DNA of 35,928 nucleotides, from assembly GCA_026260175.1 (NCBI GenBank), contig JAKCWW010000986.1, positions 21,120-57,047 on the forward strand. Reading direction: 5' to 3'. The stretch comes from Reticulitermes lucifugus (Eukaryota; Arthropoda; Insecta; Blattodea; Rhinotermitidae). Below, one piece after another: positions 1-13,900 of this stretch. A model generated the notes under the pieces. The model ran no database searches and was not told where the DNA came from. It saw only the letters and a list, made by a program, of their open reading frames with translations. Position numbers and translations under genes: made by a program. How positions within the stretch are numbered: the stretch's first letter is position 1; every line of letters begins with the position of its first letter.

Positions 1-1
1 T

Positions 2-300
2 ACAATAAAAAGAAGAAAGGCTAACTCGATTGGTCACATCTTGCGTAGAAACTGCCTTCTAAAGCGCATTATGGAAGGAAAGATAGCAGGAATGATAGAA
101 GTGATAGAAATGCAAGACAGAAGATGTAAGCAGCCACTAGATGATCTTAAGGAAACAACAGGCTTCTGGAAATTGAAAGAGGAAGCACTAGATCACACTC
201 TGTGGAGAACTTGCTTTAGAAGAGGCTATGGACCTGTCACAAGACTGATTACAGAACGAATGAATAAATCATGTCGGTATTCCTATCAGTTTCTTATGGG
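2..300 (+). mobile_element. LINE reverse-transcriptase C-terminal fragment
   Basis: Frame 2 from the window edge reads SIGHILRRNCLLKRI, then KQPLDDLKET, KEEALDHTLW and RGYGPVTR, the C-terminal tail found in arthropod non-LTR retrotransposon polyproteins. It is 5'-truncated by the window edge and lies opposite to the host gene. A fragment of the same tail occurs on the minus strand at 6505-6582. Confidence 0.65.
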
Positions 301-356
301 AAGACAGTAATTCAAAATTGGAAGCAGAAAGTCTTCTGTTCTGTGTGACATTATGA

Positions 357-587
357 CATGTAGTTTTAAGTGAAGACAAACATCATGAGGAACTGTCTAC
401 AGATAACACATTGTATAAACTGGCATTTCAAGAGGCTGACAATTACTTCAAATATTTTGATGTATTAAGTGGGAAACAAGAGGAAAAGTCGGATAACATT
501 AAAGACTATGAAATAGAGGCATACATTAGGAAGTTAAATCTATCAATACAGGATACAGCATTTCTGATTCATTGTACACCCCATTAA
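357..587 (+). other. Unrecognised 76-codon open frame, no ATG at its start
   Basis: The frame is open from CAT at 357 to TAA at 585-587 and has a protein-like composition: EELSTDNTLYKLAFQEADNY, FKYFDVLSGKQEEK and EIEAYIRKLNLSIQD. I do not recognise a family. It lies just after the LINE tail, so it may be part of a mobile element, or a chance frame. It is antisense to apolipophorin and I see no splice context. Confidence 0.25.
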
Positions 588-1723
588 CAAACATGTAAAA
601 ACACACCAAATTCAAATTCAGCAGTACTTCAACTTAACTGATAAGGAAGGTCAATGGGATAAAAATGCAACCAATTTAAAACATCAGTCAGCCAAATCAA
701 TACAATGAGTTAGCGTATGACAAAAGTTGAGGGAAAGTTTCACATCTAATTATAACCCAGTGGGACTATGTCATTGCTGACAGGCAGCATAGCAGTTGCA
801 CTGATGATATGGGGAAGGCACATCCCCTTAAGTACCAGTATAGTTCTATCAGATTACATGGTGTCACATCCCAGAGAACAGCAATCTTGATGGTCAAAAT
901 AGTTATTCAATAAACTCTTAATGTCCATGGGAAAGAGAAACAGGTAGTGGCATAGGTAAAGCCCCTACATACCCTCCGGCATGGAGGGCCCCTCCAAACA
1001 TACAGAATAGTCAACTTTTTGTAGGTTCCTTCGGCATGAATTTAATTCTTCTGACAGAAGGCAGTACTGTGGATCCCTGTTATGAGATCTTGAAGTAACT
1101 TTGCTAAAAAGTAGAGGGGGAAACCTGATTATCGAGTCGCAGGGGGGCCCTGAACTGGTTATCTATGCTACTGGATGTATACTGAAAACATTTTTACCTA
1201 AAGTCAACCAAACTTTGGAATTATATGAAGGAAAATCAAAATTACAACAAAGAAATATATTAAGTTCTCAGATAATAAAGAGTACTAAGGAGTTGCTTTA
1301 GTGCTCTGTTGATCGTTAGTGAACGCTGTGATCTGGCTGTGTACTATGGAGGTGCAGAATTAAAATGAGCTCCATGTAAACACTAGTAGAACTAATTTAC
1401 TATAAACTATTACACACACAACCAAGCATCTACTACTTAGTGATTGTTCATGACAAGTTTCAGCAAGTGGAGCTTATCAGCTTCAGGTGAAAGTAACTTT
1501 GATCTAAAATAGGAATTTACAAATGCAATGTTCTGTTTTGCATCACAGAAATTAGGAATAATAACTTTATAAGACAACAAATACTCATAACTGTGTACTT
1601 TTAGAATAATACGTGTTTTAAAACAGGCTACAAATTCTGCTTCACTAATCTACACAAATCCATAAACTACTGCCATTTATTGCCTTCCCATTAACACTAC
1701 CAAAGCAATAGCTAGTATGTTAC

Positions 1724-1949
1724 CTGGACATGTATATTTGTATCGAATCTCTTGCCGGTCTGTTTGTGGTAGAAACTTGCAGAAAATGATGAAACTTGTG
1801 GAATGGTGCTTATTATTGAAGCATTCAGTGCACACAGTAAGTTCGTGTCAGTGATTAAGTAGTCACCGTAGAAATCCAAGGCAATATTCTGATCATCCTG
1901 CCAGTACACACTTCCATTGGCTCTGAACATGTTACCTTCATGTTGAATG
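1724..1949 (-). CDS. Apolipophorin exon 29 (last in window)
   Basis: 226 nt, acceptor tatgtgggcag, donor gtaaca, phase 2 in and 0 out. Residues 1564-1638 read [20 protein letters not shown], then LDFYGDYL and [17 protein letters not shown]. The frame stops shortly after the donor, so the gene must continue in exons left of position 1. Confidence 0.91.
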
Positions 1950-4900
1950 CTGCCCACATAGATACAACAAATACAATTAACTCACTTGTCAATATTTATA
2001 TATATGTGTAACTGGGTAATAAACTGTTGCTTACCCTCTGATCCTATAGTGTACTATTATCTGTTCACTGAAAGATGACAATGTGTACCTCTGGGATTCC
2101 ATTATACAGATTCTGAACTGCAATATCCAATTAAACTAGTAATTAAATTACTTTCAGTTAGCATGATGCACTTAAGGGTTCTCATACTTCAAAGTTTACA
2201 CACATTTAAAAGGAAATTCACTTCCCTGTAATATGCTCCTAAAATTAACATGTTTTATCCAAAACTTTACTTTCTACAAATGTAACAATCAGGATATACA
2301 TGGATGTGCATAAGGAATAAGCCTGTACAATATAGGAGTAAAGATTGTGATGTTGAACGAAATGGAACTGATAAATTTCATACCCGCCTGATATTGATGT
2401 CCTCTTCCAGTTTTCAAAAGGTGTCAAGAGTTCACAGTTTAGCTTCACCAGTAAATTATCCGAGTATTTATACATGGAAACAATTGTCACCTCAATAACA
2501 TCCTTTGGGCTCCATTCCAAATGAGCTAACAATTTGTAAGTGGTACCTGCACAAGAAAACTCTATATAAAATAGGCTCTTTTCTTCATATTATGGGTGGT
2601 TTTCAACTGTCCTTACTAAAATACATACCATTATGTGTGTTGGCTGAATGAGCTTGACAGGAATACATGCTTATAAACTGTTACAAATAGGGTATTAAAT
2701 GGGGGCCATTGGAGAAGAGTTTCAGTTTCAGGTTTCAGGCATGAACCAGTTTAGAGCAGCTCATTACATTTACAGTAACAGAAATTCTTGCCAAATAAAG
2801 TAATTTCAAAATTAAATTAAAATTTTCTGAGTGATATTTTGTGTATTTAATACAGGTTCCATTGGCTTTTCTTCCAGTTGCACAGTTACAATATTGCACC
2901 CTTAAACGAACAAAAAAAACTCTGAAGTAATTCTAATGCTAAATGCTAAAGATTTTTATAACAGCATCTACAAAAGGTTTTAGTACAACAACTTTGAATG
3001 TACCTTTAATGGCAAAATGAAAATTCCCCTTCACAGTTCGACCAGGATAAGATATTAGGAAACTGCCACTGTAATTCAATCGTTCAGGATGAACAAATTC
3101 AACAGCTGCAGCAAATTTTTGTCCAGGATCTCGGTTAGCATCCCACTTGATTTCAATTGCCGCTTCCTTTCTACCGTCAACATTCATTCCTTTCACAGCT
3201 ACGTGGATATCTCGATGCCTGCAAACACACACAAAATAAGACTGTGTACGGTGCAGTACATAAGCTGTAAAACAAATAATAAACAAGTTGACAATGATGA
3301 TAATGACATTGACAATGATAATAATGACATTGACAATGGTGATGTCGTGATGGTGATGACAACAATGACATAAACAACAAAAATAACGTCAGATATATAA
3401 ATATTTCAATTTCTTACATTTTCAGATGTGTAAGAACTTTGTTACTAAGAATGTCTCATTTCAAAATGTGAGATTTTTTTTCTAAAGTATGCATAATGTT
3501 ATGATCAACTACAGTAGACATTCAAAACTTACTCACTGGAACTGGGGTTGGAGGAAGAGCGAAATTTACAACACAAAGGTGGATACATGAGATGAATTGC
3601 TTGCTTGTACTTTGAATGCTCCTGCCCGCATAAAGAAACGTGAAGATCAACTCAGACAACCAACGCGTGATCTTCGCATATGAGTTGCAAAGTGCCTAAG
3701 GCTGATGGTGGGATTTTCAAACATTTATTGTGAAATGTAACAAATCTGTCATTTCTGTGTATCAAATTTGTCATTTAAACTTTAAATTAAAATTAAAATA
3801 CAATTAACAGTAAGTAATTTCTCATTCTTTATTACCATCCAGATTGGTTTTGTATTTGTAGATTCAAACAGCTCTGTCTCAGTAACCATTCAGAATTAGA
3901 CACATGTTCATATAAACGTTTTCTCACAATGACCAATACTATCACCTCCCACAATACTGACTCTTCCTCCTGAGTCATGCTGTACACACACATGCACGCA
4001 CACACATATCAGGTTTAGCAACACTATTTACCTATGGACTGTGGCATAATGTGATGCAAATCTACTAAGAGAGACAGTACCTTTACATAGTGAAATAAAC
4101 CTTGCTCATGAAACTTACTGGTCCAGATGCAACTCCAAGAGCATCTGCTTGTGTTCCAAAAGGTTAACAGTGGCAGTCAGAGTGTATATACTTTTCTGGT
4201 AACGTAAGTCAATATATGTTTGGAACTCTGTTGGGGACGGTGAAGTATGTTTCAAGAGCAGTGAGTATTTATCTTGATTATGGTCAGCCTGTTGAAACAT
4301 TAACACACAAATAATGAGACAGACTCTTCATGCAGACATATCAGCTGTTGCAGTTATGTTCAGTGGCACTGAATAAGATTAATCTGGCTCAAGACAGGGA
4401 CAAGTGGCAGGCTCCTGTGAATATGGTAATGAATTATAGCTGTGAGATTATCACTTTCCCAAGAAGAACTCTGTTCCATGGAGTAAGAACCAAATAAGAC
4501 ACAAGTAATAAAGGATGACTATGAATGACAAATATGGGAAAAATAGCAGGAAGTAGATGTGGCCTATTGTAACATAAATAATAAATATTTAATCTGGTAA
4601 TTCTCTATCTAGCTCACCCATATGACAGATTGATTACTAGTAACACAAGGCACACAAAGCAATGTAACACCTTCAAAACATGTTATGCAAACACTATGTG
4701 AGCAGAGAAAAGATTGGATATAAGACAAGGTTATTAAGTATGTGTGCTTTACCTGAAAATCTATTTTAAATTCCTTGTCATCATTCAGAATTTTACACAG
4801 TATACCAATTTCATTAAAGCTTGGAGACTTGATGAAAAATTTCAAGTTATGACTAGTAACTTTTGTTGTCGTTCTGTCCTGGTACAGGCCCTTGGCAGTA

Positions 4901-7900
4901 AAGGTGTGGCCACTGAACCACGTTCCTGACAGTTCAATCTGCAATACAAACCGATTGCACAGTCATTAGAATTTGAAAACTTGTTAACATGACATATGGA
5001 TTGGTACACAAAGTATCAATAAATTACGTGGAAACAACCATGAAAATACAAATTCTTCAATTATGATGTAGTTTAGCACAGACAGTGAGGGCAACCTTCA
5101 AAACACACTGGTCTCAGAGCAAATTGCACATAATCTTACCTCTTGTTCATGAAGTAAATTTCACGCAACTTTACCCCTTGTGCTCAGAGTAAATTGCAAG
5201 ATATCTGACCCCCAGCTCACAGAGAAAATTACATGTAAGCCTACATCCTACTTGTTAAGTACATTTCACATAACCTCACCCCTCATTCTTGAAGTAAATT
5301 TCATCTAATCTTACCCGGTGTTATAAGAGTCTCGGAGAAAATTTCACGTAAGCCTACACCCTGGTCTCGGAGTTCATTTCACGTAAACTTACACCTTGCT
5401 CTTGGAGTAAATTTTACATAATCTTACCCCTTGAGCTCAGAGTAAATTTCATATAATCTTACCCCTTACGCCCTGGTCTCGAAGTAAATTCCACAATAAA
5501 TAAATAAATAAATAATAAATAAACCTGTCAATATAATTCTTCCTTCCTCAGAAGCTTGTTTGTACAAACCATACATTCAACTAATACACTCAACATCATT
5601 TACCACTAGTTTCCATTGTGACATGTTGTTCTTTATCTCCTGAAGACCAGTATTCCTTAAACATTACGTTCTTATTAAGTTCTTACTGTGAATCATCCCC
5701 TCTCAACATCATAACCTGTGAGCATGCCATACTAGCTAGTTTAATTTATTTTCAAAAGTCCCGACATAAAAGAATTAACTTTGTAACTTACATCATAATC
5801 CTTTGGGTTCTTTTCATGTAACCTCAGTCCCAGCAGCATGGGATTAAATGAGGGTAGCGTAACATTCAGCTTAGCATCTACATATATCAGGCTGCCGCGT
5901 GGAATTGTCAAATCAATGGAGATTACAACTTCTTTACCTGAAATAACACATATGATGACCTTTATGAATTACATTTCATCTCTTCACATAAATACTGTGT
6001 ATCCAAATAATAAAATAGCTTGAATGCCACATTAGCCAGTTCTACAATGCAGCCCTTCCTATTCTGACAAATCACAATAAAATCAGTCATTAAATTGTAT
6101 ATGCTTGTGATGATGGTATGTCACATATAAAACACTTGGTTTCTGAACTCCGTTCATCATATTTATTGTTCATGACAAATAAAATTGAACATGCTGTGGA
6201 AACTGGTTCTATGTCTACCCCCGTGGGCCCTTTAAACACAGATTCTCAATCGTGCCCATTGATAAAGAACAACTCTGTCTTATGGGACTAACTGAATAGG
6301 CGCCTCCCCACCTTGTTACCTGATGACAAAAATGGAACTGATTTCAGAAATATTGTTCCATTTTTTATTTTTAAACAAGGGATAACTGACAAAGTCCAAA
6401 ACCAGAGTGGTTTGAAAAATCACAGCAGTCAAACATCTGAATTTCAGTGTATGATTTGAAGTATTTCGTTATGGAACCACAATAATTTCTGTCAACTGAT
6501 GGAGTCAGGACATTCATTCAATCATTCATTCACGCATGATATAGTCTGTCTTATGACAGGCCCATAGCCTCTTCCAAAGCATAGAATTAAATAGGATTGT
6601 TACCTGAAATAGCAGTTAGATTCCCCATTCAATTAAATCACTCTTCCATTTTACAGTGCGTGTGTGGAAGTAAGTCATCAACAACACACTATGCTTCTGT
6701 TGTATCACCTTGTCTAGTCACAGTGAAATATTCAGCAAGCAATCATTCAAAAATAAAGGCTATATCCTACCAAAGGCTCTAGTTATGGACACAATGGAAC
6801 AGGTGGAAACAGCAGAGAATGATGTCAAAATGTTAGAGCACTGTACTATGAGTGTCTGGTCTTCAGTCACAATATAAATTAGTAAATCCATGATCCTTAC
6901 CTGTGGCATATTGAATCCTAGCTTCAGCCTTATGTACAGGACCAATCATATGGTATATAAAACTCAGTGTTATGTTAATTTCACTTAATGGTTTAGTAAC
7001 AGCAAGAAATGTGTTCAACTTGTAGCCCTCCAAGTTCCTGTGGAATTTAAATACCAGCTGAATGGTGAGCTTATTCCTCAAATCCTTTAAATGAGGCCCA
7101 GCATTGATTTCTACTGTACATTCAATATGGCCATGAGATCTCTGTAGACAAAATACACACAGAAATTTTGTGGTTATTTTATGTCAGACAACAAACTCAT
7201 ACATAGACAACATTCAATCATGGCTCTAAAATGTGATTAAAATATACTGACAATTTATACAAGTGAAAGAATATACAAAACTAAAAGTACAGATTAATTA
7301 AATATAAGGGTCATACTTACTAAAAAAGTCATAGACGAAGTGAAATTAAACTGGGAATACGCTGATGATTCTAATTTTAAATTCCCTTTAATTTGATACA
7401 GAAACTTAACAGTTCGATTGCTCAGTTCTGCTTCTATCTTAACTGTTTCTTTTTTTGCTTGCGGAAACTTGTAATCCAGTTTTAAGTTTGTAGACACTGA
7501 TGCTTCACTCTTTCGAACGTAGCCAAATAAATTCATCAGTACTTTCTTTGTATGAAATTCTAAATTCACATCACACTGTGAAACACCTTTCTTTTTAATC
7601 CACTTCAAACTTCCTGAAAAGAAGTAACTTATGTATAATGATGAGGACATTAACCCAATGTTTTATTCTGAGGGAAGAATACAAATTACGACTTTGGAAT
7701 CAACTCTTTGGACTGTGTGGACTGTCCTGTGTTCAAAATAAGAATTATAAATCCATGATTCGGGGACAGGATCAGTTGCCATCCTCAGGATAAATATTAA
7801 GGGAAAGACCTACTTAGGTGGGTTTGATAGACAAAGCTATTCTAAACCTCTGGGCAACCATGTCACTTCAGTTAGTATGACAAACTGCAATGGGTTGCCA

Positions 7901-10900
7901 AGAGGTTTATAAAAATTGTATCTACTGCGTCCAGCTGAGTAGACATTTCCATTACTCTTCTGCCTGAGGATAGAGACTGATCCTGTCAGAGAAACACTGT
8001 TTTAATTTTTATGTTAAACACAGGATGATCAACAAAGTTCAAGTATTGACTGATTCAAAATGTGATATATCATCATCAGAATTCTACAAAATTGTATAAA
8101 TTATGAAGGCCTGTATACAAAGTGCCCGGGGAAATACCAGGAGCTAAGGCGAATAAAGTAAGTAGGTAATTTATGGTACTGCACAATATGGGATTTTTTT
8201 GGGCATACTGTTCAGGCTGTGATGAGCTAATATAAATCTCAGATGGTGAAAAGAAGAAATCCACACAGAAAATTGGTGCAGAGTCCTCTTGAAAGGTGAA
8301 CACCAAGAATACTGAGAAAGAGGTAGGAGGATAACATTAAGGTACATCTTAGGAAGCTGGGTTGTGAGATGGAGTGGAAGATGGAAGTGGCTCAAAATTG
8401 TGTCCAACAGGAGGCCTCAGTATTACTGATGTTAATTTCGAGGTTTAACCCCAATTTTGCGAGTCAGCCTAAATACTGACCATATAATTTCCCAAATCTG
8501 AAGTATCATCTACTTAGTGTCATCAAATGAACAGGCATAAAAGCAACATTGTGCCACAACAAGAAATATTTACCGATTACATCCACAACACTTCTTGTTT
8601 TTTTCTACCTTTTCACATTGCATACTATAAGATACACCTACCCTGGACAGTAAAAATGTATGCATGCAAATAAATAAAAATTCATTTTTTTTTACATTTT
8701 GGGCGAATAAGGAAGCAATCTACCTGAAAATATTGCACTCTGTCTTCAACATTAAGTGCAAATCACATTGCAAATATGTGGTACAGCCATCTGTAAATAC
8801 CAAAGCTCTTGTTTCACTTGTAACCTTTCAATCGACAGGTTGCTTTCCTTCTTTTGAGACAAAAAACAGATTCAATATTCACCTTATGCTGTACTTTTTT
8901 AAAGTATAAAATCCACACCACACATTCATTAAATGGAATAATAATATTTTTATAACCAAAGCCCCACAAACTGACTACTGACCACGTAACATAAGATACT
9001 AACCTGTCAACTCTGCAATCTTTTCACTGTTAATTGCAAGGTATAACTTGGGTTGATAAATGTGTCCATATCTTACATCTTTTATTTTTAAACCCAGTTC
9101 TGCATCAAAATGCTTTTTACCATCAATATTCAGGCCAACCTGGATGTATTTCTCATTTTCAGTGTTTTTGTATTTTCCTGCAACAAACAATATCTGTTTG
9201 AAACACTGTTACACTTCTCACTGATGAAATCAGTTTCGTGAATTGGTGCCTACAAGTATGTACCAAGAATTCCTTTACATAGTATGAAAATAAATTACTA
9301 GATGGCACAGTGTGGCTTCTTTCTGAAAGAATGTAGAAATGTATGAATGACTTAATCAAGATAATGGAAAATTATAATATAGTTTGAGATTTTAGGTTCT
9401 GAAAGCAGTGTCCATGAAGATTTAGGTCCTCTGGGATATTACACCATGCTGACTGGTCATTCGTTACCAATGTTTTGAAGAACAGCAGTACCCAGTCTTC
9501 AGGGTCTAGCAGTCCAAGATGGAAACAACACGCTCCTCCGAAACATTGATAACTATTTGTCAGTTGACATGGTGTAACATTCCAAAAGACTTGAATTTTC
9601 TATAGCACACTTGGTCAAAATACATTCACATGCACAAAGATTATACAACTACTCACCGTGAGCTTGAAATCTGGTACTGTTTGACTGGAGAAGAAGAGTG
9701 AGGTTCTGGCTGTTCATATCCAGATGTAGCCTTGCACTCAGTTCACGTTTTAACTTGGAGTCAGGTGTATCAAATACAAGACTTATAGTAGTCACATTTT
9801 CCTGAAAATAAGTGACCACTGGAAATTATTTGTCTCTCTGTTTGTTTAATCACTACTTCAACACAAATGTAAATATCATGAAAAATATAACTTTTAAAAG
9901 AACTGGCATCTTTCCCCAGAATGGAGTGGGGGGGGGCAGCATAGTAGAGTGAATAATGTACCCCAAGGCTTACTTATAATATACAGGGAGATTCAGAAAC
10001 AAAGGTCAACATTTTGAGAGGTGGTAGTATCGGTCATTGTGAGAAAAAAAGTTCATATGAACAAGTGTCTAATTCTGAATAGTTATGAAGATAAAGCTGT
10101 TTGAGGTGAGCTATCACATATTACACATGAACTAACTTATGTATACTGTTCTACTTGCTTCAGGGGCAGGCCTATTCTAGTCAGACCATCCAAAATAAGA
10201 AAGCAACATTTACCATACCCTTAGTGATTTTACTATGTTGTGGTGATGACAGATTCATACAGAATTTAGATTATGCTAAATGTCTGATCCACAGTTCCAA
10301 TACTTTAGTGACAGGTGCAATAGAATATGCACAAGGGTAGAATTAAAATGACTGTAGTTGAAATACATTACATACAGACAGACAAAATTGGTGTGAACTA
10401 GAAAATCCTTCTCATGTTATATATGAATTAATTATACTATGGTTAGGCCAATCCCAGTGGCCGTGCGGTCTAAGGCGTGGGTCTACGGCCGCTCGCTTAC
10501 TGGGATTGTGGNNNNNNNNNNNNNNNNNNNNNNNNNNNNNNNNNNNNNNNNNNNNNNNNNNTGTCAGGTAGAGGTCTCTGCGATGAGCTGGTCCCTCGTC
10601 CAGAGGAGTCCTACTGAGTGTGGTCTGTCTAAAAAGTGTGTGATCATGACGCCACAAAAAATGAGGCGGCCTAGGCCCCCAAGGGGCTGTTGAGCCATTG
10701 GAAAAAAAATACTATGGTTAGAGAAAGAATGGATATATTCTCTCTCATCCCTCTGCTTGCTCCCTTATACCCCTGTACTCCTAGTACTTATGTTTCCTGT
10801 CCATGTATTCTCAGTTTGTTATCAGTGCTGATGGAAAATACATGTACAATGCAGGCAGTATGTGGGAGCAGGTGGTCTATGTAAACTCCCATCACTCATG

Positions 10901-13900
10901 TTCATTGTTTGCCTGATATCAGTACAGTTTTCATCAAACAGGCTTAAATATTAGGTAAGCACACCCTCCCTGCCATTCCATGGGACAACCACAGCACTTA
11001 CCTTAGTAGCATCCCACTTATATTCAAGAACATACTTCTTTGCAGTGGGATCAGCTTTTTGCAGACTTGCAGCAAGCTTGGCGGGGCCATTAATGATACA
11101 CTGGCTGCTAGTATTTAGCTGACATGCGGGAAACTGGTAATCGGCACAGAAATTCAACCCAAATGCTCGATCAAGCGACTGCCAACTGCACACGTGCTGC
11201 TCAATTCGGCCTTTCTGGATTCCAGCTTGGTACTCCTCCTCATCACCATGCATAACTATCAGTTCAGAACTGAAATAATAATGATGTTGTTAGACCAGAT
11301 CAGTCAACAGTTCTGTTATTAATATACATGCTTCTAGCGTAAGAACTACACTAATGATGATTATCATTCTACTGAGTGTGTGTTCAATAACATGTTTGAA
11401 ACAGTGAGGCACTAAGCAGATAGCATTACTATCCATTATTTGTGAAGGCCATTGTGTTTCAAATTATTAAATTCTACAATAAAGCTCTATGTTTTAAGAT
11501 GATTTTTAGTCTTCCTTATACTGACTTTCTACAGCAGTGCACAAAAGCAATTTTCTAGATACATTCTGTTTTGAGAAATCATTTCTTATGGCATTATGTT
11601 GATTTTTCACTGGGCAAGTAAGCTGTTCACACTCAGTCACACAGCAACATATGCCAGTAGAAGGGACTCCTCAACCACACCACTGCAAAAGTCTCAAAAA
11701 TTGCATTTTTGTATAACATGAGAAATGATAGGGAACTAAATCATAGCAAAATTCTACCACCTAAATACCTTGTCTTAATTAGGTATAAATTTCAAACATG
11801 ACAAGGCACAAGTTAACAGTAAATTAACAAACTTGGCTGCAGTTCAGTGGAACTGGTTTGCTCACAATCACTTCGACTTTGAATTCCACTTCCACTTCCC
11901 TTCTCCTCCGATGTCTTGTGTGTACACACATCCCCAAAGGCTTGCATCAATATACACATCTACAGTATCTCACAGCTTAATTTCATGTTCCTTGCTTTCT
12001 TGCTTTGTTACTATACCAACAAACAACTGAGTATTCCGAGTGGTTACAATTCTGCTGTTTTTAATTTCTTCACAAAAATAACCTTCAGTTCCTTATGTTT
12101 TAATCGAATACAATCACACAAAATTTCAGGATTGAATAAGTGGTACTACTGTGGCTCCAACCTAAAAATTTGCTGAATGTCCATATTAGGCCTTCTTTAC
12201 AAAGTAAAAAGCAAGGGCCATATGTAAAGAACATGTCCATCCATCTGTCTGTAATTTAGTACAGTGATTAAGCCACTTGTAAGACTGTTATGAAATTTGA
12301 TGTACAAGTTCTTTACGAAAGGTACTTCGGCAAGCATCAAGTTTTGTCAAAATAGGAGCAGTTGCAGTCGCACTTTACTTAGGGGCATAAATGAATTTCT
12401 GTCTGTACTTTCCACATGTATTAGCAAATTTGGGTGGAACTCAATCAAGATGATCTCCATATAATTCTATTAAAGAAATGCAAATTTTGTGAAATTTGAG
12501 GCAGGCCAAACTATTCTTTACTCAATGGCATAAAAGAAATTTTGCCAAATTTTCGATACTTTTTATCCAATTTGGATACAATATGGTAAAGAAGATGTCC
12601 ACGAAAATTTATTGAGTGATTGTGAGTTTCACTGACATAGTCACAGTGAAAGCGATACTTTACATAAGGGCGCAAATGAATTGCTACCTGTACGTTCTAC
12701 ATGTTGTCCGATTCATATGCAAATCAGTACAAGCAATCGCCATATAATGATGTTGAGCCTTTGTTAGTTCTGTAAAAACCAGTGGTATACTTTTCTTATG
12801 GGCATAAACGAAATCGCATTCAGAAAGTACAGAACGCCTTTGCAGTCTGTGTACTATGTCACAGAGCATACCATCTGCAATCTTGTTAGTATAACCAAAG
12901 AATGGATTTAAGAACTATGAATTCTAGCTGACTGGTAATGGCATAAACTTCAGATCATGTTGCATAAGACCTTGCCAATTAGTCCGAAATTGTGTTCCAG
13001 AGAAACTCATGCACACAGAATGTACTGTCCGAATTTTCCTTTCAGAAACGAGACTAAAAAATTAAAAATGAGCATGTAACATCTGATCAGATTACTTCAG
13101 TAGGCAGAACACAATGAAGAAGAATACAGAAACCTTGTGGACAAGAAATTAATATAAGTTTGGCAAATTAGACTGCATTTATTAACCTAACAGCCACATT
13201 TCAACAACGGTCTGTCAGTTTAAATAGATTATAAGAAATGAACTGAGATAGCATCCGTATTAGAAAAAAAGTGTGTGAAATTCAAGAATACTCATAAATT
13301 ACAAACATGTACCAATATGTTCAGTCACAGGGACACTAATATTCATCCATAGAGTTAATATAATTTATACTAAAAAGAAAAAGTACTTATTTTATATCTC
13401 CGCATTACAAACCCTCCAACACAAAAGGTAAAATATTGTGACCCACTGAATTTTGTTACAAGAAGATTGTTTTATATTATTTACCGTGCATTGATTATTT
13501 CAATTTTATCCTTTGGAAGATTGAAATTCAGGCTCACAAGTTTGGTTCCTCGAACTTTAAGTTGCCCCTCCACAGCTGAAGAGGAATACATATTGGTTCG
13601 TAGTTTAATGCCAGTGCTTGCATAGTATGCGTCAACACCCATTGTACCAACAATATCTATAGCAACACTGAAATAAACAGAACAGATAATGAAATCTTCG
13701 TAAGATATAAAACAAATAAATTTACATCTTATTTACCAATACGGTGACACATGAAAATAACTAAAGATCCTCAAAATAGATGACACTAAAATACCTTGGA
13801 CGTATTTTGCCTTCAACATCCAGCTCATGTGTCTTCAAGAAGTTAGCAGCTTTAAGAGAGCCTGACATTTGTAAGTTGACTGCAGCTGTGCCCACGGCAT

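Larger units (their letters stand above)
1..1723. other. Intron downstream of exon 29 (partial)
   Basis: Gene intron continuing past the left edge. It holds the LINE fragment, the short open frame at 357-587, and a repeat end near 863-888 (acatggtgtcacatcccag) that resembles the end of the repeat at 14710-14960. I searched the minus strand of 300-1700 for an apolipophorin continuation and saw none. Confidence 0.6.
4939..5791. other. Intron 24
   Basis: 853 bp. Almost half is the 35-bp minisatellite at 5112-5494, followed by an AATA microsatellite. The rest is plain AT-rich sequence. Confidence 0.6.
7614..9003. other. Intron 21
   Basis: 1,390 bp. Contains an imperfect inverted repeat (7765-7990) and a probable LINE fragment (8240-8455). 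The rest, from 8460 to 9003, shows nothing recognisable. Confidence 0.5.
9802..11001. other. Intron 19
   Basis: 1,200 bp. Holds a transposon end (9981-10140), the SINE with its target-site duplications (10434-10721) and a G-run near 9928. Nothing else recognised. Confidence 0.55.

Noticed and set aside
5112-5494. CRISPR-like array
   Set aside because: Units are contiguous and diverged, without unique spacers, and the genome is eukaryotic: it is a minisatellite.
9925-9940. G-quadruplex at the run of G
   Set aside because: A single G-run; four separated runs are not present.
10447-10511. Functional tRNA gene
   Set aside because: Only a tRNA-like head; no closed acceptor stem can be seen, and the piece belongs to a SINE with target-site duplications.
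10439-10693. ORFs across the N gap
   Set aside because: Translation passes through unknown bases and lies inside a SINE.
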